DNA of 64,000 nt. It comes from an uncultured Dokdonia sp. Its GTDB lineage: Bacteria > Bacteroidota > Bacteroidia > Flavobacteriales > Flavobacteriaceae. A program made the position numbers and the translations under genes. The stretch is taken from positions 62,001 to 126,000 of the forward strand of contig NZ_CANLOB010000003.1 in assembly GCF_947492815.1 (NCBI RefSeq), given 5' to 3'. Of this stretch, positions 34,969 to 44,486 are shown in pieces; the stretch's first letter is position 1, and each line of letters opens with the position of its first letter. Under the pieces are notes generated by a model. The model was not told the origin of the DNA, did no database searches, and worked only from the letters and a program-made list of their open reading frames with translations.

Positions 34969-36255
34969 ATGCTACTGGTTTATACCCATAAAATTACCCC
35001 TAGAGTCACCTATATATTTAAACATATATGTACTAGAGTGATGGGTATGACAGTTTCTTTTACTTCTAAAGTAGAAGATTTTGTAGCACACGATGGCCCT
35101 AAATTATCCTATACACAAAAACAGTTAGGAAATGAGTTGCATATAAGTGCTGTTGAGCTTCTTTTTGAACAAGGAGTGATGGATGTAGATATACAATTAC
35201 AAGATTGGGAAGGAGTGCCTTGTTTTTTTGCTTCAAAAAATCCAGAAGCCATGCTGCCTTATGATATATTTGGCGCTGCTTTTTATATGTTAAGTCGGTA
35301 TGAAGAGTATTTGCCTCATGTAAAAGATGCATTAGGACGTTTTCCAGCAAGTGAAAGTATAGCTTATAAGCATAAGTTTTTAGATCGACCTGTTGTTGAT
35401 GAGTGGATCGTGCGTTTTAAGGAAATTATGGTGTCATCATTTCCTTCACATGTATTCCAAGAGTCGCAGTTTGAAACGCAGGTGGTTATAGATGTGCCTC
35501 AGGCATTTGCGTATAGGAAGATTGGGTTTTTAAGAACTATAGGTGGTTATGGGCGTGATTTTATAAATTTTCGTTTAAAACAAAATTTTGTGCGAACCCA
35601 AGTATTACTGGGATTACGTAAAGATCCCTTTGATATATTTAGTTGGTTGGTAAATATTCAAAAACAAGCATCCTCTCGATTTAAAGTGTTTTTTGAATTA
35701 GGAGATTATACTGAAGATAGTAAGAATATAAAATATAGTAAGCGAAGCTTTCAATCATTAATAAAAATGGTAGGAGACTATTCTTGTGTAGGATTGTTAG
35801 TTTCTAAGAGTGCTACAAAAGATATTGCAATATTAAAGGAAGAAAAAAAGAGAATAGAACAAATTACCAATAGACCTTTAATACAATCTAGAATTACAGA
35901 TTATAAAATAACAGTCCCTAGCACGTATAGAAACCTATTAGATCAAGAAATTTTAGAAGATTATACAATGGGGTATCCTGATGTACTAGGTTTTAGGGCA
36001 AGTACAAGTACTCCGTTTTTATTTTATGATTTGGACTATGAAATACAAACCCCTTTGGTGATATATCCATTTTGTATCCATGTAAATACAATTATAGATG
36101 TACATAAGCATACGGTAGATAGCGTAAGCTTACAGAAAATGAAAGAGGTCGTAAAGGAAGTGAAAGGCGTATTTTTAATTGCTTTTTCAAATGCAGATTT
36201 CACAAATGTATATAGCAAAAAAGTATTTAGAACATTATTGACAACAGATGAATAA
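34969..36255 (+). CDS. Polysaccharide deacetylase-like protein (DUF7033 N-terminal)
   Basis: A 428-residue protein whose middle part (FETQVVIDVPQAFAYRK, then FRLKQNFVRTQVLLGLRKDPFDIFSWL) and later VFFELGDYTEDSKN and GYPDVLGFRASTSTPFLFYDL resemble the flavobacterial polysaccharide deacetylase-family proteins with a DUF7033 start. The classic H-x-x-x-H metal triad is not clear, so catalysis is uncertain. It follows radC by 12 bases and overlaps the next gene by 8 bases, so it sits in an operon with a HAD nucleotidase. Confidence 0.65.
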   Translation: MLLVYTHKITPRVTYIFKHICTRVMGMTVSFTSKVEDFVAHDGPKLSYTQKQLGNELHISAVELLFEQGVMDVDIQLQDWEGVPCFFASKNPEAMLPYDIFGAAFYMLSRYEEYLPHVKDALGRFPASESIAYKHKFLDRPVVDEWIVRFKEIMVSSFPSHVFQESQFETQVVIDVPQAFAYRKIGFLRTIGGYGRDFINFRLKQNFVRTQVLLGLRKDPFDIFSWLVNIQKQASSRFKVFFELGDYTEDSKNIKYSKRSFQSLIKMVGDYSCVGLLVSKSATKDIAILKEEKKRIEQITNRPLIQSRITDYKITVPSTYRNLLDQEILEDYTMGYPDVLGFRASTSTPFLFYDLDYEIQTPLVIYPFCIHVNTIIDVHKHTVDSVSLQKMKEVVKEVKGVFLIAFSNADFTNVYSKKVFRTLLTTDE

Positions 36256-36934
36256 AGAGATAAAAGATGTTTTTTTTGATCTTGATCATACCTTATGGGA
36301 TTTTGATCGTAACTCAGGATTGGCATTTGCCAAAATATTTGATAAAAATGAGATAGATGTAAATCTAGACGAATTTTTAAAAGTGTATTCCCCTATTAAT
36401 TTTCAGTATTGGAAGTGGTATAGAGAAGAACGTGTCACTAAATCACAGTTACGTTACGGAAGATTTAAAAAAACATTTGATGCACTTAATATCAATGTAG
36501 CAGATGATACTATTGATAGACTTTCTGAAGATTATATTACGCATTTACCTGATCATAATTACTTATTTGATGGTGCTATAGAGCTTCTTGAATATTTAAA
36601 GCCAAAGTATAAGTTACATATTATAACGAATGGTTTTGAAGAAGTACAGCATAAAAAACTGAAAAACTCCAAAATTGATAGTTATTTTGATACCGTAACA
36701 ACCAGTGAAGCGGTAGGGGTTAAAAAACCAAATCCTCGTATTTTTAAAGTTGCGTTACAAGAAGCAAATGCAACTGCAGTGCATAGCATGATGATAGGAG
36801 ATACTTATGAGGCAGATATATTAGGTGCAGAAGGGGTGAATATGAAAACAATTTGTTATAATTATCATAATTTAAAAATGCCTAACAAACAAGTCGTTGT
36901 AGATGATTTGCTAGATGTTCGTAATTATTTATAG
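36248..36934 (+). CDS. YjjG-type HAD pyrimidine nucleotidase
   Basis: A 228-residue HAD phosphatase (YjjG family, noncanonical pyrimidine nucleotidase). The nucleophile motif is FFDLDHTLWDFDRNS; HIITNGFEEVQHKKLKNSKIDSYFDTVTTSEAVGVKKPNPRIF holds the Thr and Lys motifs; and MMIGDTYEADILGAEGVNM is the final acidic motif. Enzymes of this type remove phosphate from dUMP, dTMP and damaged pyrimidine nucleotides. It overlaps the deacetylase-like gene by 8 bases. Confidence 0.88.
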   Translation: MNKEIKDVFFDLDHTLWDFDRNSGLAFAKIFDKNEIDVNLDEFLKVYSPINFQYWKWYREERVTKSQLRYGRFKKTFDALNINVADDTIDRLSEDYITHLPDHNYLFDGAIELLEYLKPKYKLHIITNGFEEVQHKKLKNSKIDSYFDTVTTSEAVGVKKPNPRIFKVALQEANATAVHSMMIGDTYEADILGAEGVNMKTICYNYHNLKMPNKQVVVDDLLDVRNYL

Positions 36935-36990
36935 CAATATACTTAGTTATTAAGCGTTTTTTAACTAGACACAATCAATTCCTCCAAATT

Positions 36991-37551
36991 ATGAAATATT
37001 ACCTGCTTTACGTAAGATTTGTGGCACTAATCACCTCTTTTTTCATATGCACTTCCTGTGTGAGTGATGTGGATTTTGATCAAGCGCAAGATGTGGTTAT
37101 TAGTCCTACAGTAGATGCCTCATTGATTTTCTTTACATTAGACACGTCAGATTTTGAAACTGTAGATACACAAGAAGTCATTATCACTGCTCGAGATACA
37201 ACTAGGTTAGAATTTCTGGATGATGATTTTATCAGAGAAAATTTAAAAGAAGTTACATTAGATTTTCAAGTAGATAACACATTTGGACAATCACTAGTAA
37301 ATCGTGCTTCATTTTTAAATGGAGGAGGACAAGAACAGTTTGTCGTATTTTTCGAAATTACGTCTTCTACTGATGGATCGGTACAGAGAACTGAATTTAC
37401 TCAAGTATTGAGCGAAGAAGATATTCAGGCTATAAGTAATTCTCGCATATTAGCAAATGAAGTGATTCTTACAACAAATGGCGCTCCTATAAATGGGGAG
37501 TTGTCACTCCAAAGTAAGGTGCTCTATTCATTAGAATTTTCTGATCTATAA
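36991..37551 (+). CDS. Lipoprotein, unknown
   Basis: A 186-residue lipoprotein with signal YYLLYVRFVALITSFFICTSC and lipobox cysteine in SCVSD. The remainder is beta-rich and acidic (DVDFDQAQDVVISPTVDASLIFFTLDTSDF), with no catalytic motif. It is the first of four tightly spaced genes (gaps of 7, 3 and 0 bases) running to 43119. Function not recognised; an envelope-associated partner of the next gene is likely. Confidence 0.65.
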   Translation: MKYYLLYVRFVALITSFFICTSCVSDVDFDQAQDVVISPTVDASLIFFTLDTSDFETVDTQEVIITARDTTRLEFLDDDFIRENLKEVTLDFQVDNTFGQSLVNRASFLNGGGQEQFVVFFEITSSTDGSVQRTEFTQVLSEEDIQAISNSRILANEVILTTNGAPINGELSLQSKVLYSLEFSDL

Positions 37552-37558
37552 TAATAGT

Positions 37559-38959
37559 ATGCGAGCATTTATTATCATATACATAAGTTTTGTAGTTACA
37601 CAAGTATGTGCTCAAAATAAACAGTTGCTCTATAATGTAGATGATCTTCCGCAGACACTACTGAGTAATCCAGGTGCTGCAATATCATTTGAAAAACATA
37701 TTGGGATCCCGCTTTTGTCAGGATTTTCAGTAAGTGCTGGATCTAGTGGAATTAGTACGTATGATATTTTTCAAGAAGGAGGAGATATAAATACACGAAT
37801 ACGAGATGCTATTTTTAGATTAGATAACAAAGATTCATTTGTTGTAAATCAGCAATTAGAATTAGCTTCTTTTGGATGGAAAAGCAAGTTTACAGAAAAC
37901 TATTACTCTGCAGGATTGTATCAGGAAACTGATGTGATTGCTTATTTTCCAAAAGATATTGCAGTTCTTGCATACGAAGGAAATGCAAACTTTTTAGATG
38001 TTCCCTTCCAATTTTCTGACATAGCTGTCGCAGCAGAAGTGATTTCAGTATATCACTTTGGAGTTAATAAAGAGATTTCAAAAAAACTTAGAGTAGGAGG
38101 GAGAGCAAAATTATATATGAGTATTGCCAATATCAATAGTACAAACAATCAAGGTTTTTTTATAACTAGAGAAACACCAGAGGGCCCTAATTTTTTGCAA
38201 CATCAAGTGCAAGATGCATCTGTGACAGCTAATACTTCAGGATTACGTTCATTTATAGATGAAGATGCAGGACCAGGTAAGGCTGTAGGAAGAGCAATAC
38301 TAAGTAATAATGTAGGAGTAGGATTTGATGTAGGGGCTACCTATACAATTGATGATCACTGGACAGCAACAGCGAGTGTTATTGATGTAGGCGCTATTTT
38401 TCATACGAAAGACTTAAAGAATTATAGAGTGTCTGGGAGCTATGCAACTAATGGTATAGAACTAGAATTTCCTGATGTTTTGAATGGAGAAGACCTAAAC
38501 GATTATTGGCAAAATCTACAAGATGAATTTGAAGAAAACCTTCCTTATGAAGATTCACTACAAAACTCATATACTACATGGCGTCCTACAAAGTTTAACG
38601 CTTCTATTAATAGAGGCTTTGGAGCCAATCTTAATGGTGATTGTGATTGTACAAATAGTGGTGTAGATAGATATGCTACTAATGTAGGAGCACAACTATA
38701 TGCTATAAAACGTCCAAGAGGATTTCAGGGAGCTGCAACACTATATGTTGATCGAACTTGGACTCGGTTTTTAAGAACAAAAATGACCTATACCTATGAT
38801 GCATTTTCTAATAGAAATATAGGACTATTACTTTCAACAAAAATTAACAAATTTAATGTTTATCTTGCAGCAGATAATATATTAGACTATTCCAATCTGG
38901 CAAAGGCTCAAAGCGCCTCCATACAGTTTGGTTTTCAGTTAATTTTTGATCCTGAGTAA
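37559..38959 (+). CDS. DUF5723 family outer membrane protein
   Basis: A 466-residue exported protein with signal MRAFIIIYISFVVTQVCAQ. The stretch LLYNVDDLPQTLLSNPGAAISFEKHIGIPLLSGFSVSAGSSGISTYDIF is typical of DUF5723, a predicted outer membrane beta-barrel family of Bacteroidota. The C-terminal half alternates aromatic and charged strands and ends in FQLIFDPE. It is flanked by a lipoprotein and another exported protein in the same operon. Confidence 0.75.
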   Translation: MRAFIIIYISFVVTQVCAQNKQLLYNVDDLPQTLLSNPGAAISFEKHIGIPLLSGFSVSAGSSGISTYDIFQEGGDINTRIRDAIFRLDNKDSFVVNQQLELASFGWKSKFTENYYSAGLYQETDVIAYFPKDIAVLAYEGNANFLDVPFQFSDIAVAAEVISVYHFGVNKEISKKLRVGGRAKLYMSIANINSTNNQGFFITRETPEGPNFLQHQVQDASVTANTSGLRSFIDEDAGPGKAVGRAILSNNVGVGFDVGATYTIDDHWTATASVIDVGAIFHTKDLKNYRVSGSYATNGIELEFPDVLNGEDLNDYWQNLQDEFEENLPYEDSLQNSYTTWRPTKFNASINRGFGANLNGDCDCTNSGVDRYATNVGAQLYAIKRPRGFQGAATLYVDRTWTRFLRTKMTYTYDAFSNRNIGLLLSTKINKFNVYLAADNILDYSNLAKAQSASIQFGFQLIFDPE

Positions 38960-38962
38960 ACA

Positions 38963-39775
38963 ATGAAGCACCTAGTAATTGCACTATTATTACTGATACA
39001 TTTCTCTTCTTTTTCACAAAGCGTAAATGATTATCAATATGTTATTATTCCAGAAAAATATGATTTTGCAAAAAGTATAGACGAATATCAATTAAATTCA
39101 CTTACACAATTCTTGTTTAATAAGTATGGATTCGATTCTTATAGGGTTAGAGACGAGAAACCTATTGGATTTGAGAAAGGGAATTGTAATACTTTATATG
39201 CAGATGTAGAAAGTAATTCTAATTACATTGTTTCAAGATTGAAAGTCATCTTAAAAGATTGTAAAGGGAATATAGTCTTTGTATCAGAACAAGGAAAAAG
39301 CAGGGACAAAGATTTTAAAAGATCTTATCACGAAGCTTTGCGCAAAGCATTTCTTTCCATAGAAGATTTACACTACGTTTATAGTGGAAAAAAACAGGAA
39401 AATATAACTACAGAGACTGTTGAAGCTCCAAAGCCTTCTAGAACTATTGAAGTAGAAGAAGTAATTCCTGAAAAGGAAACTGTTGTCAAGCAAGTAGAAG
39501 AAACAATAGAATCTAAAGTTGAAGAAGTAATATCTAATCTTGATGGCACTTATGAGAGCGCAGATGGTTCCTATAAAATTATTGTAGCAGCAGATAACCT
39601 AATGATATACGAAGGATCAACAAAAATAGGAACAGCCATCACAAACGATACGAAAAACTATGAAGTGCTAACTACTCAATTTAATGGTAAAGGACGCTTT
39701 AATGGTTCAAATTTTATTATAGATCGTATTGTAAAAGGAATAGGTGTAGTACAAATGATATTTTCTAAAAACTAA
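38963..39775 (+). CDS. Exported protein, unknown
   Basis: A 270-residue protein with signal MKHLVIALLLLIHFSSFSQ. The N-terminal domain (DYQYVIIPEKYDFAKSIDEYQLNSLTQFLFNKYGFDSYR) and ADVESNSNYIVSRLKVILKDCKGN look like a periplasmic beta-alpha-beta domain repeated across Flavobacteriia. A proline/glutamate-rich linker with several VEE motifs follows, and a C-terminal beta domain starts near DGTYESADGSYKI. Its stop TAA shares its last A with the ATG of the next gene, so translation is coupled. Confidence 0.65.
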   Translation: MKHLVIALLLLIHFSSFSQSVNDYQYVIIPEKYDFAKSIDEYQLNSLTQFLFNKYGFDSYRVRDEKPIGFEKGNCNTLYADVESNSNYIVSRLKVILKDCKGNIVFVSEQGKSRDKDFKRSYHEALRKAFLSIEDLHYVYSGKKQENITTETVEAPKPSRTIEVEEVIPEKETVVKQVEETIESKVEEVISNLDGTYESADGSYKIIVAADNLMIYEGSTKIGTAITNDTKNYEVLTTQFNGKGRFNGSNFIIDRIVKGIGVVQMIFSKN

Positions 39776-42700
39776 TGAAGTACCTTTTTGCCATAAGTTT
39801 AGCACTACTTTTTTTAGGCTGTGGTCAAGAACAAGAAACGACAACCACTTCAAAACCTGAAGAGAAAGTAATTAAAACCCAAAACCTTTTTGAACTTGTT
39901 TCTAGTGAAGAAAGCGGAATTACATTTTCAAATACACTTAAAGAAAATGTAGGCTCTATAGAAAACCTGTTTGATTTCGATTATTTTTATAATGGAGCCG
40001 GTGTTGGGGTGGCCGATATTAATAATGATGGACTACAAGATCTTTTTTTTACAGGAAACCAAGTTGGAAATAAACTATACCTAAACAAAGGAAATTTACA
40101 GTTTGAAGATATTTCTGAACAAGCGGGTATAAATACAGGAAAACAATGGGCAAACGGAGTCACTTTTGCCGATGTAAATAACGATGGGTGGTTGGATATC
40201 TATGTTTCGCAAGGAGGTCCAAAACAAGCTGAAGAGCGTAAAAACTTATTATATATTAATTTAAAAGATAACCGCTTTCGCGAAAGCGCACAAGAATATA
40301 ATCTCGCTGATACGGGTATTAGTACTCAATCTGTGTTTTTTGATTACGATAATGACGGTGATCTAGATTGTGTGGTCTCTAATGAAAATGAATTTTATGG
40401 ATTAGACCCACAACGATTCTTTGCTAGCATGAAGTTGGGGAATAACTTAGAAAAAAGTTCAGTCCAATTATATGAGAATACGGGAAATTCGTACCGTAAA
40501 ATTACTAAAAAGGCAGGATTGCTTAAAGCAGCATTCGGGTTAGGAATCACCGTAAGTGATATTAATAATGATGGATGGTTAGATATTTATATTGCCAATG
40601 ATTATTATGTGCCTGATGCAATGTATATCAATAATAAAAATGGAACCTTTACAGACCGCATAAAAGAATATACAAAGCAAGTTTCTTTCTTCGGAATGGG
40701 TGTTGATATTGCAGATATTAACAATGATAAGCTTCAAGATATTTTTGTGCTAGACATGGCAGCTAGTGACCATGTGCGTTCCAAGACACTCATGGCAAGT
40801 ATGGATGTAGATCGATTTTCTATGCTCGTTGATGATTTTGGGTTTCAACATCAGTATATGTTTAATTCACTACAGTTAAACATGGGAGGAAATCATTTTA
40901 ATAATGCTGTACACCAAGCAAAAATGGCAAAAACCGATTGGAGTTGGGCAGGCCTTATTGCCGATTTAGATAATGATACACATCGAGATGTATATGTTAC
41001 AAATGGGTATAGAAGATATGCATTAGATAATGATATACAGAATCAAGTGCGGGATACACAAAAAGCTTTTGGAGGTAAAGTCCCTTTAGATGTAAAACAA
41101 AAGTTGTATGATGCAATGCCTACAGAGAAACTAAGTAATATTATGTTTCATAATGATGGAAATCTTCATTTTGAAAATAAAGGTTATCAATGGGGGCTTG
41201 CAGTTGCATCGTATTCTAATGGAGGTGCCTATGCAGACTTAGATAATGATGGTGATTTAGAACTTATTGTAAATAATATCGATGATGAAGCATTCTTATT
41301 TAAGAATACTAGTATCGAAAAGGAAACAGGAAACTATCTGCGCGTTGCTTTAAAAGGGAAAACGTCAGAAACATTTGCTAAAGTCACGATTGCTTATGGA
41401 GATCAATCTCAAGTGTACGAATCTAAAAGAACTAAAGGGTACCTTTCTGCTACAGAAAATAGTGCTCATTTTGGTTTAGGATCTATAAGTACAATCGATA
41501 AAGTAACCGTACAATGGCTTTCAGGGAAAAGTGAAGAACGTACCGATATAGACGCAAATACAGTTTTGGTTTTTTCTGAAGAAAATGCTACAAATACTGC
41601 TAAAGCAATTTTTGAAGTTGATACAAATGCTGGGTACGCTTTCGCGAAAGCGGACACAAACTACGGACTTGATTTTATTCATAAAGAAAATGACTATGAT
41701 GATTTCACTACTGAGGTCTTATTACCTTATAAACAGTCAACTTTAGGCCCTCACATGACAAAAGGAGATGTGAATAACGATGGTCTTGATGATGTCTATA
41801 TAGGAGGAGCTTCTGGGCAGGCAGGTCAATTATATGTGCAAACAGCTAGGGGCTTTTCAAAATCCTCACAACCCGCTTTTGCCGCAGATGCTATCCATGA
41901 AGATATGGAGTCTATACTTTTTGATGCCGATGGAGATCAGGATTTAGACTTAATAGTCGTGAGTGGCGGTAATGAGTTTGTATCTAATGCGCCAGAATAT
42001 AAGAATAGATATTATCAAAATAATGGTAAAGGAGTGTTTACAGCGGTTTCTTTTGACGAGAATAATGCTACAGGATTTATGTCAAGTAAATCTATAACAA
42101 CCATCGATTATGATGCCGATGGAGATACGGATATTATTGTAGGAAATCGAATTCAACCACAACATTTCCCTGTAAGTGCGTCCTCTCATATATATCAAAA
42201 TAATGCAGGTATTTTTACAGATGTTACTGCTCAAGTAGCTCCAGAATTACTAACATTTGGGATTATAAATAAAGTGATTACAACAGATTATGATGCCGAT
42301 GGAGATGCTGATTTTATGGTAGTAGGTGAGTGGTCTCATATAGGTATGTTTAAAAATGATAAAGGAATATTTAAAGATGTTTCCAAAGAAATAGGTCTTG
42401 ATAAAGAAAAAGGATGGTGGTTTACTATTACAGAAACAGATGTAAATAAAGATGGTTTGCCTGACTATATTGTTGGAAATATAGGAGATAATATAAAATA
42501 TAAAGCAAGTTTAAAAACACCTTTTAAAGTGTTTGCGTCAGATTTTGATGATAACGGAACGTTTGATTTGGTACTTAGTAATAATTACAATGGAAATTAT
42601 GTGCCAGCTAGAGGAAAAGAGTGTTCTACACAGCAAATGCCTTTTATCTCAGAAAAATTTGAAACATACAATGCGTTTGCTAATGCTACTTTAAAAGATA

Positions 42701-43119
42701 TTTATGGAGAAAAATTAGAAACGGCTTATCAAAAAGAAGTGACTACATTTTCCTCAAAGCTTTTAATAAATAAAGGAGATGGGACGTTTGATGTTTCTAT
42801 GTTGCCATCTGTTGCGCAATCGGCGCCTATGTTAAGTGTCCTTTCTAGAGATGTTAATAAGGATGGTTATGAGGATCTTATTGTTACTGGTAATATTTAT
42901 GAAACTGAAGTAGAAACACCTCGATATGATGCCGGAAATGGTATTGTCTTATTGTCTAACCAGAAAAATGGGTATACAGCATTATCTGCTATGGAATCAG
43001 GTTTGTATATTGAAGGGAATGCTAAAACGTTATTAGGGATATCTCATAAAGGGTTAGAGAAAGATATATTACTTGTAGGTGTAAATGATGATGCGCTTAA
43101 AGTATATGCGCTTAAATAG
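39775..43119 (+). CDS. VCBS/FG-GAP repeat lipoprotein with UnbV/ASPIC domain
   Basis: A 1114-residue lipoprotein (lipobox LGCG, C17). It has two beta-propeller sets made of calcium-binding-like repeats such as ADINNDGLQDLF, ADVNNDGWLDIYV, DYDNDGDLDCV, DYDADGDTDIIV and DVNKDGYEDLIV. Between them is an ASPIC/UnbV domain (about 520-610; YLRVALKGKTSETFAKVTI to HFGLGSISTIDKVTVQWLSGK). Such proteins are surface ligand- or matrix-binding proteins in Bacteroidota. It ends the four-gene envelope operon. The palindrome occurs twice, read as NRFRES near residue 167 and YAFAKAD near 622. Confidence 0.88.
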   Translation: MKYLFAISLALLFLGCGQEQETTTTSKPEEKVIKTQNLFELVSSEESGITFSNTLKENVGSIENLFDFDYFYNGAGVGVADINNDGLQDLFFTGNQVGNKLYLNKGNLQFEDISEQAGINTGKQWANGVTFADVNNDGWLDIYVSQGGPKQAEERKNLLYINLKDNRFRESAQEYNLADTGISTQSVFFDYDNDGDLDCVVSNENEFYGLDPQRFFASMKLGNNLEKSSVQLYENTGNSYRKITKKAGLLKAAFGLGITVSDINNDGWLDIYIANDYYVPDAMYINNKNGTFTDRIKEYTKQVSFFGMGVDIADINNDKLQDIFVLDMAASDHVRSKTLMASMDVDRFSMLVDDFGFQHQYMFNSLQLNMGGNHFNNAVHQAKMAKTDWSWAGLIADLDNDTHRDVYVTNGYRRYALDNDIQNQVRDTQKAFGGKVPLDVKQKLYDAMPTEKLSNIMFHNDGNLHFENKGYQWGLAVASYSNGGAYADLDNDGDLELIVNNIDDEAFLFKNTSIEKETGNYLRVALKGKTSETFAKVTIAYGDQSQVYESKRTKGYLSATENSAHFGLGSISTIDKVTVQWLSGKSEERTDIDANTVLVFSEENATNTAKAIFEVDTNAGYAFAKADTNYGLDFIHKENDYDDFTTEVLLPYKQSTLGPHMTKGDVNNDGLDDVYIGGASGQAGQLYVQTARGFSKSSQPAFAADAIHEDMESILFDADGDQDLDLIVVSGGNEFVSNAPEYKNRYYQNNGKGVFTAVSFDENNATGFMSSKSITTIDYDADGDTDIIVGNRIQPQHFPVSASSHIYQNNAGIFTDVTAQVAPELLTFGIINKVITTDYDADGDADFMVVGEWSHIGMFKNDKGIFKDVSKEIGLDKEKGWWFTITETDVNKDGLPDYIVGNIGDNIKYKASLKTPFKVFASDFDDNGTFDLVLSNNYNGNYVPARGKECSTQQMPFISEKFETYNAFANATLKDIYGEKLETAYQKEVTTFSSKLLINKGDGTFDVSMLPSVAQSAPMLSVLSRDVNKDGYEDLIVTGNIYETEVETPRYDAGNGIVLLSNQKNGYTALSAMESGLYIEGNAKTLLGISHKGLEKDILLVGVNDDALKVYALK
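40273..40288. repeat. TTTCGCGAAA palindrome copy 7 (in VCBS gene)
   Basis: Perfect CGCTTTCGCGAAAGCG, read as RFRES. Confidence 0.95.
41637..41652. repeat. TTTCGCGAAA palindrome copy 8 (in VCBS gene)
   Basis: Perfect CGCTTTCGCGAAAGCG, read as AFAKA. Confidence 0.95.
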
Positions 43120-43121
43120 GC

Positions 43122-44399
43122 TTAATAGCCGTATTTGTCATTCCATCGAACTTTAAGAAAATCTCTAAGTCCTTTTTCTCTTGATGAAGTGCCAGGGTCA
43201 TATAACTTCGTATTTGTGATTTCTTCAGGTAAAAATTCTTGATTCACAAAATTACCTGGATAATCATGAGAATATTTATAATCATCTCCATATCCTAAAT
43301 CTTTCATAAGTTTTGTAGGAGCATTACGTAAATGTAAGGGAATGCTTAAATCACCTGTTTCTCTAACGAGTTGTTGTGCTTTTTTTATAGCCATGTAAGA
43401 AGCATTACTTTTAGGTGAACTTGCAAGATAGGTAACACATTGGCTTAAAATAATTCTTGCTTCTGGATATCCGATAGTATTTACAGCTTGAAAACAATTG
43501 GTTGCTACAACTAATGCTGTAGGATTTGCATTTCCTATATCTTCAGAAGCTGCTATAATTAATCTACGAGCAATAAATTTTACATCTTCACCTCCTTCAA
43601 TCATTCTTGCTAACCAGTAAACAGCAGCATTTGGGTCACTACCTCTTATAGATTTGATAAAAGCAGAGATAATGTCATAATGTTGTTCTCCTGTTTTGTC
43701 GTATAAGACGGTGTTTTTTTGAATTTTTGACATCACCAGATCATTGGTGATTGTTACTTTATCTTGTGCTTCTGTTGTAACAACTAATTCAAAAATATTT
43801 AGAAGCTTTCGTGCATCTCCACCGCTTAATCTTAGTAAAGCTTCTGTTTCTTTAAGGACTATTTCTTTTTTCTTAATGATACTATCTTCTTCTATGGCGC
43901 GTTTTAGTAAGGCTTCTAAATCTTCTTTGCCAAAAGGTTTTAGAATGTATACTTGGCAACGCGACAAAAGGGCAGGAATTACTTCAAAGCTCGGGTTTTC
44001 TGTAGTGGCCCCTATAAGCGTTACCCATCCTTTTTCTACAGCACCTAATAAAGAATCCTGTTGTGATTTGCTGAAGCGATGGATCTCATCTATAAATAGA
44101 ATAGGATTTTTTTGAGTAAATAAACCACCACTTTGTTTTGCCTTTTCAATTACTTCTCTTACGTCTTTTACGCCACTATTTATAGCACTTAAGGTGTAAA
44201 ATGGTCGTTTAGATTCATTAGAAATTATAGTAGCTAATGTTGTTTTTCCTATGCCTGGAGGTCCCCAAAGAATAAGTGATGGGATTACGCCTGCATTGAG
44301 TGCTTGGCGTAATGAACCTTGTTGTCCAACAAGATGAAGCTGACTTAAATAGTCTTCAAGTTTTTTAGGACGTAAACGTTCTGCAAGTGGTGCATTCAT
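43122..44399 (-). CDS. rarA: Replication-associated recombination ATPase RarA/MgsA
   Basis: A 425-residue AAA+ ATPase of the RarA/MgsA/WRNIP1 family that acts at stalled replication forks. The start MNAPLAERLRPKKLEDYLSQLHLVGQQGSL is diagnostic, Walker A is GPPGIGKT at 46-53 and Walker B FIDEIH at 102-107; the C-terminal part has LPEEI and DFLKVRW features. It is convergent with the VCBS gene and divergent from rhomboid. Its start is 87 bases from the rhomboid ATG. Confidence 0.93.
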   Translation of the reverse strand: MNAPLAERLRPKKLEDYLSQLHLVGQQGSLRQALNAGVIPSLILWGPPGIGKTTLATIISNESKRPFYTLSAINSGVKDVREVIEKAKQSGGLFTQKNPILFIDEIHRFSKSQQDSLLGAVEKGWVTLIGATTENPSFEVIPALLSRCQVYILKPFGKEDLEALLKRAIEEDSIIKKKEIVLKETEALLRLSGGDARKLLNIFELVVTTEAQDKVTITNDLVMSKIQKNTVLYDKTGEQHYDIISAFIKSIRGSDPNAAVYWLARMIEGGEDVKFIARRLIIAASEDIGNANPTALVVATNCFQAVNTIGYPEARIILSQCVTYLASSPKSNASYMAIKKAQQLVRETGDLSIPLHLRNAPTKLMKDLGYGDDYKYSHDYPGNFVNQEFLPEEITNTKLYDPGTSSREKGLRDFLKVRWNDKYGY

Positions 44400-44453
44400 A
44401 TCATAAAAATAGGTATTTTATAAGTTAAAAGAATGACATTATTACTGTAAAGT

Positions 44454-44461
44454 TATATTTG
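44454..44461 (+). promoter_or_regulatory. Candidate -7 box before rhomboid gene
   Basis: TATATTTG fits TAnnTTTG, 25 bases before the ATG at 44487. No TTG at the expected -33 position. Confidence 0.35.
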
Positions 44462-44486
44462 GCTAATTCTTTGCTTTTAGTAGTAT

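Noticed and set aside
39335..39348. GCTTTGCGCAAAGC, a 14-base palindrome in the gene at 38963
   Set aside because: Looks like the common palindrome but has a different centre (TGCGCA, not TCGCGA); a single copy, so not counted.
43744..44115. Plus-strand open frame of 123 codons antisense to rarA
   Set aside because: Antisense shadow of a highly conserved gene.
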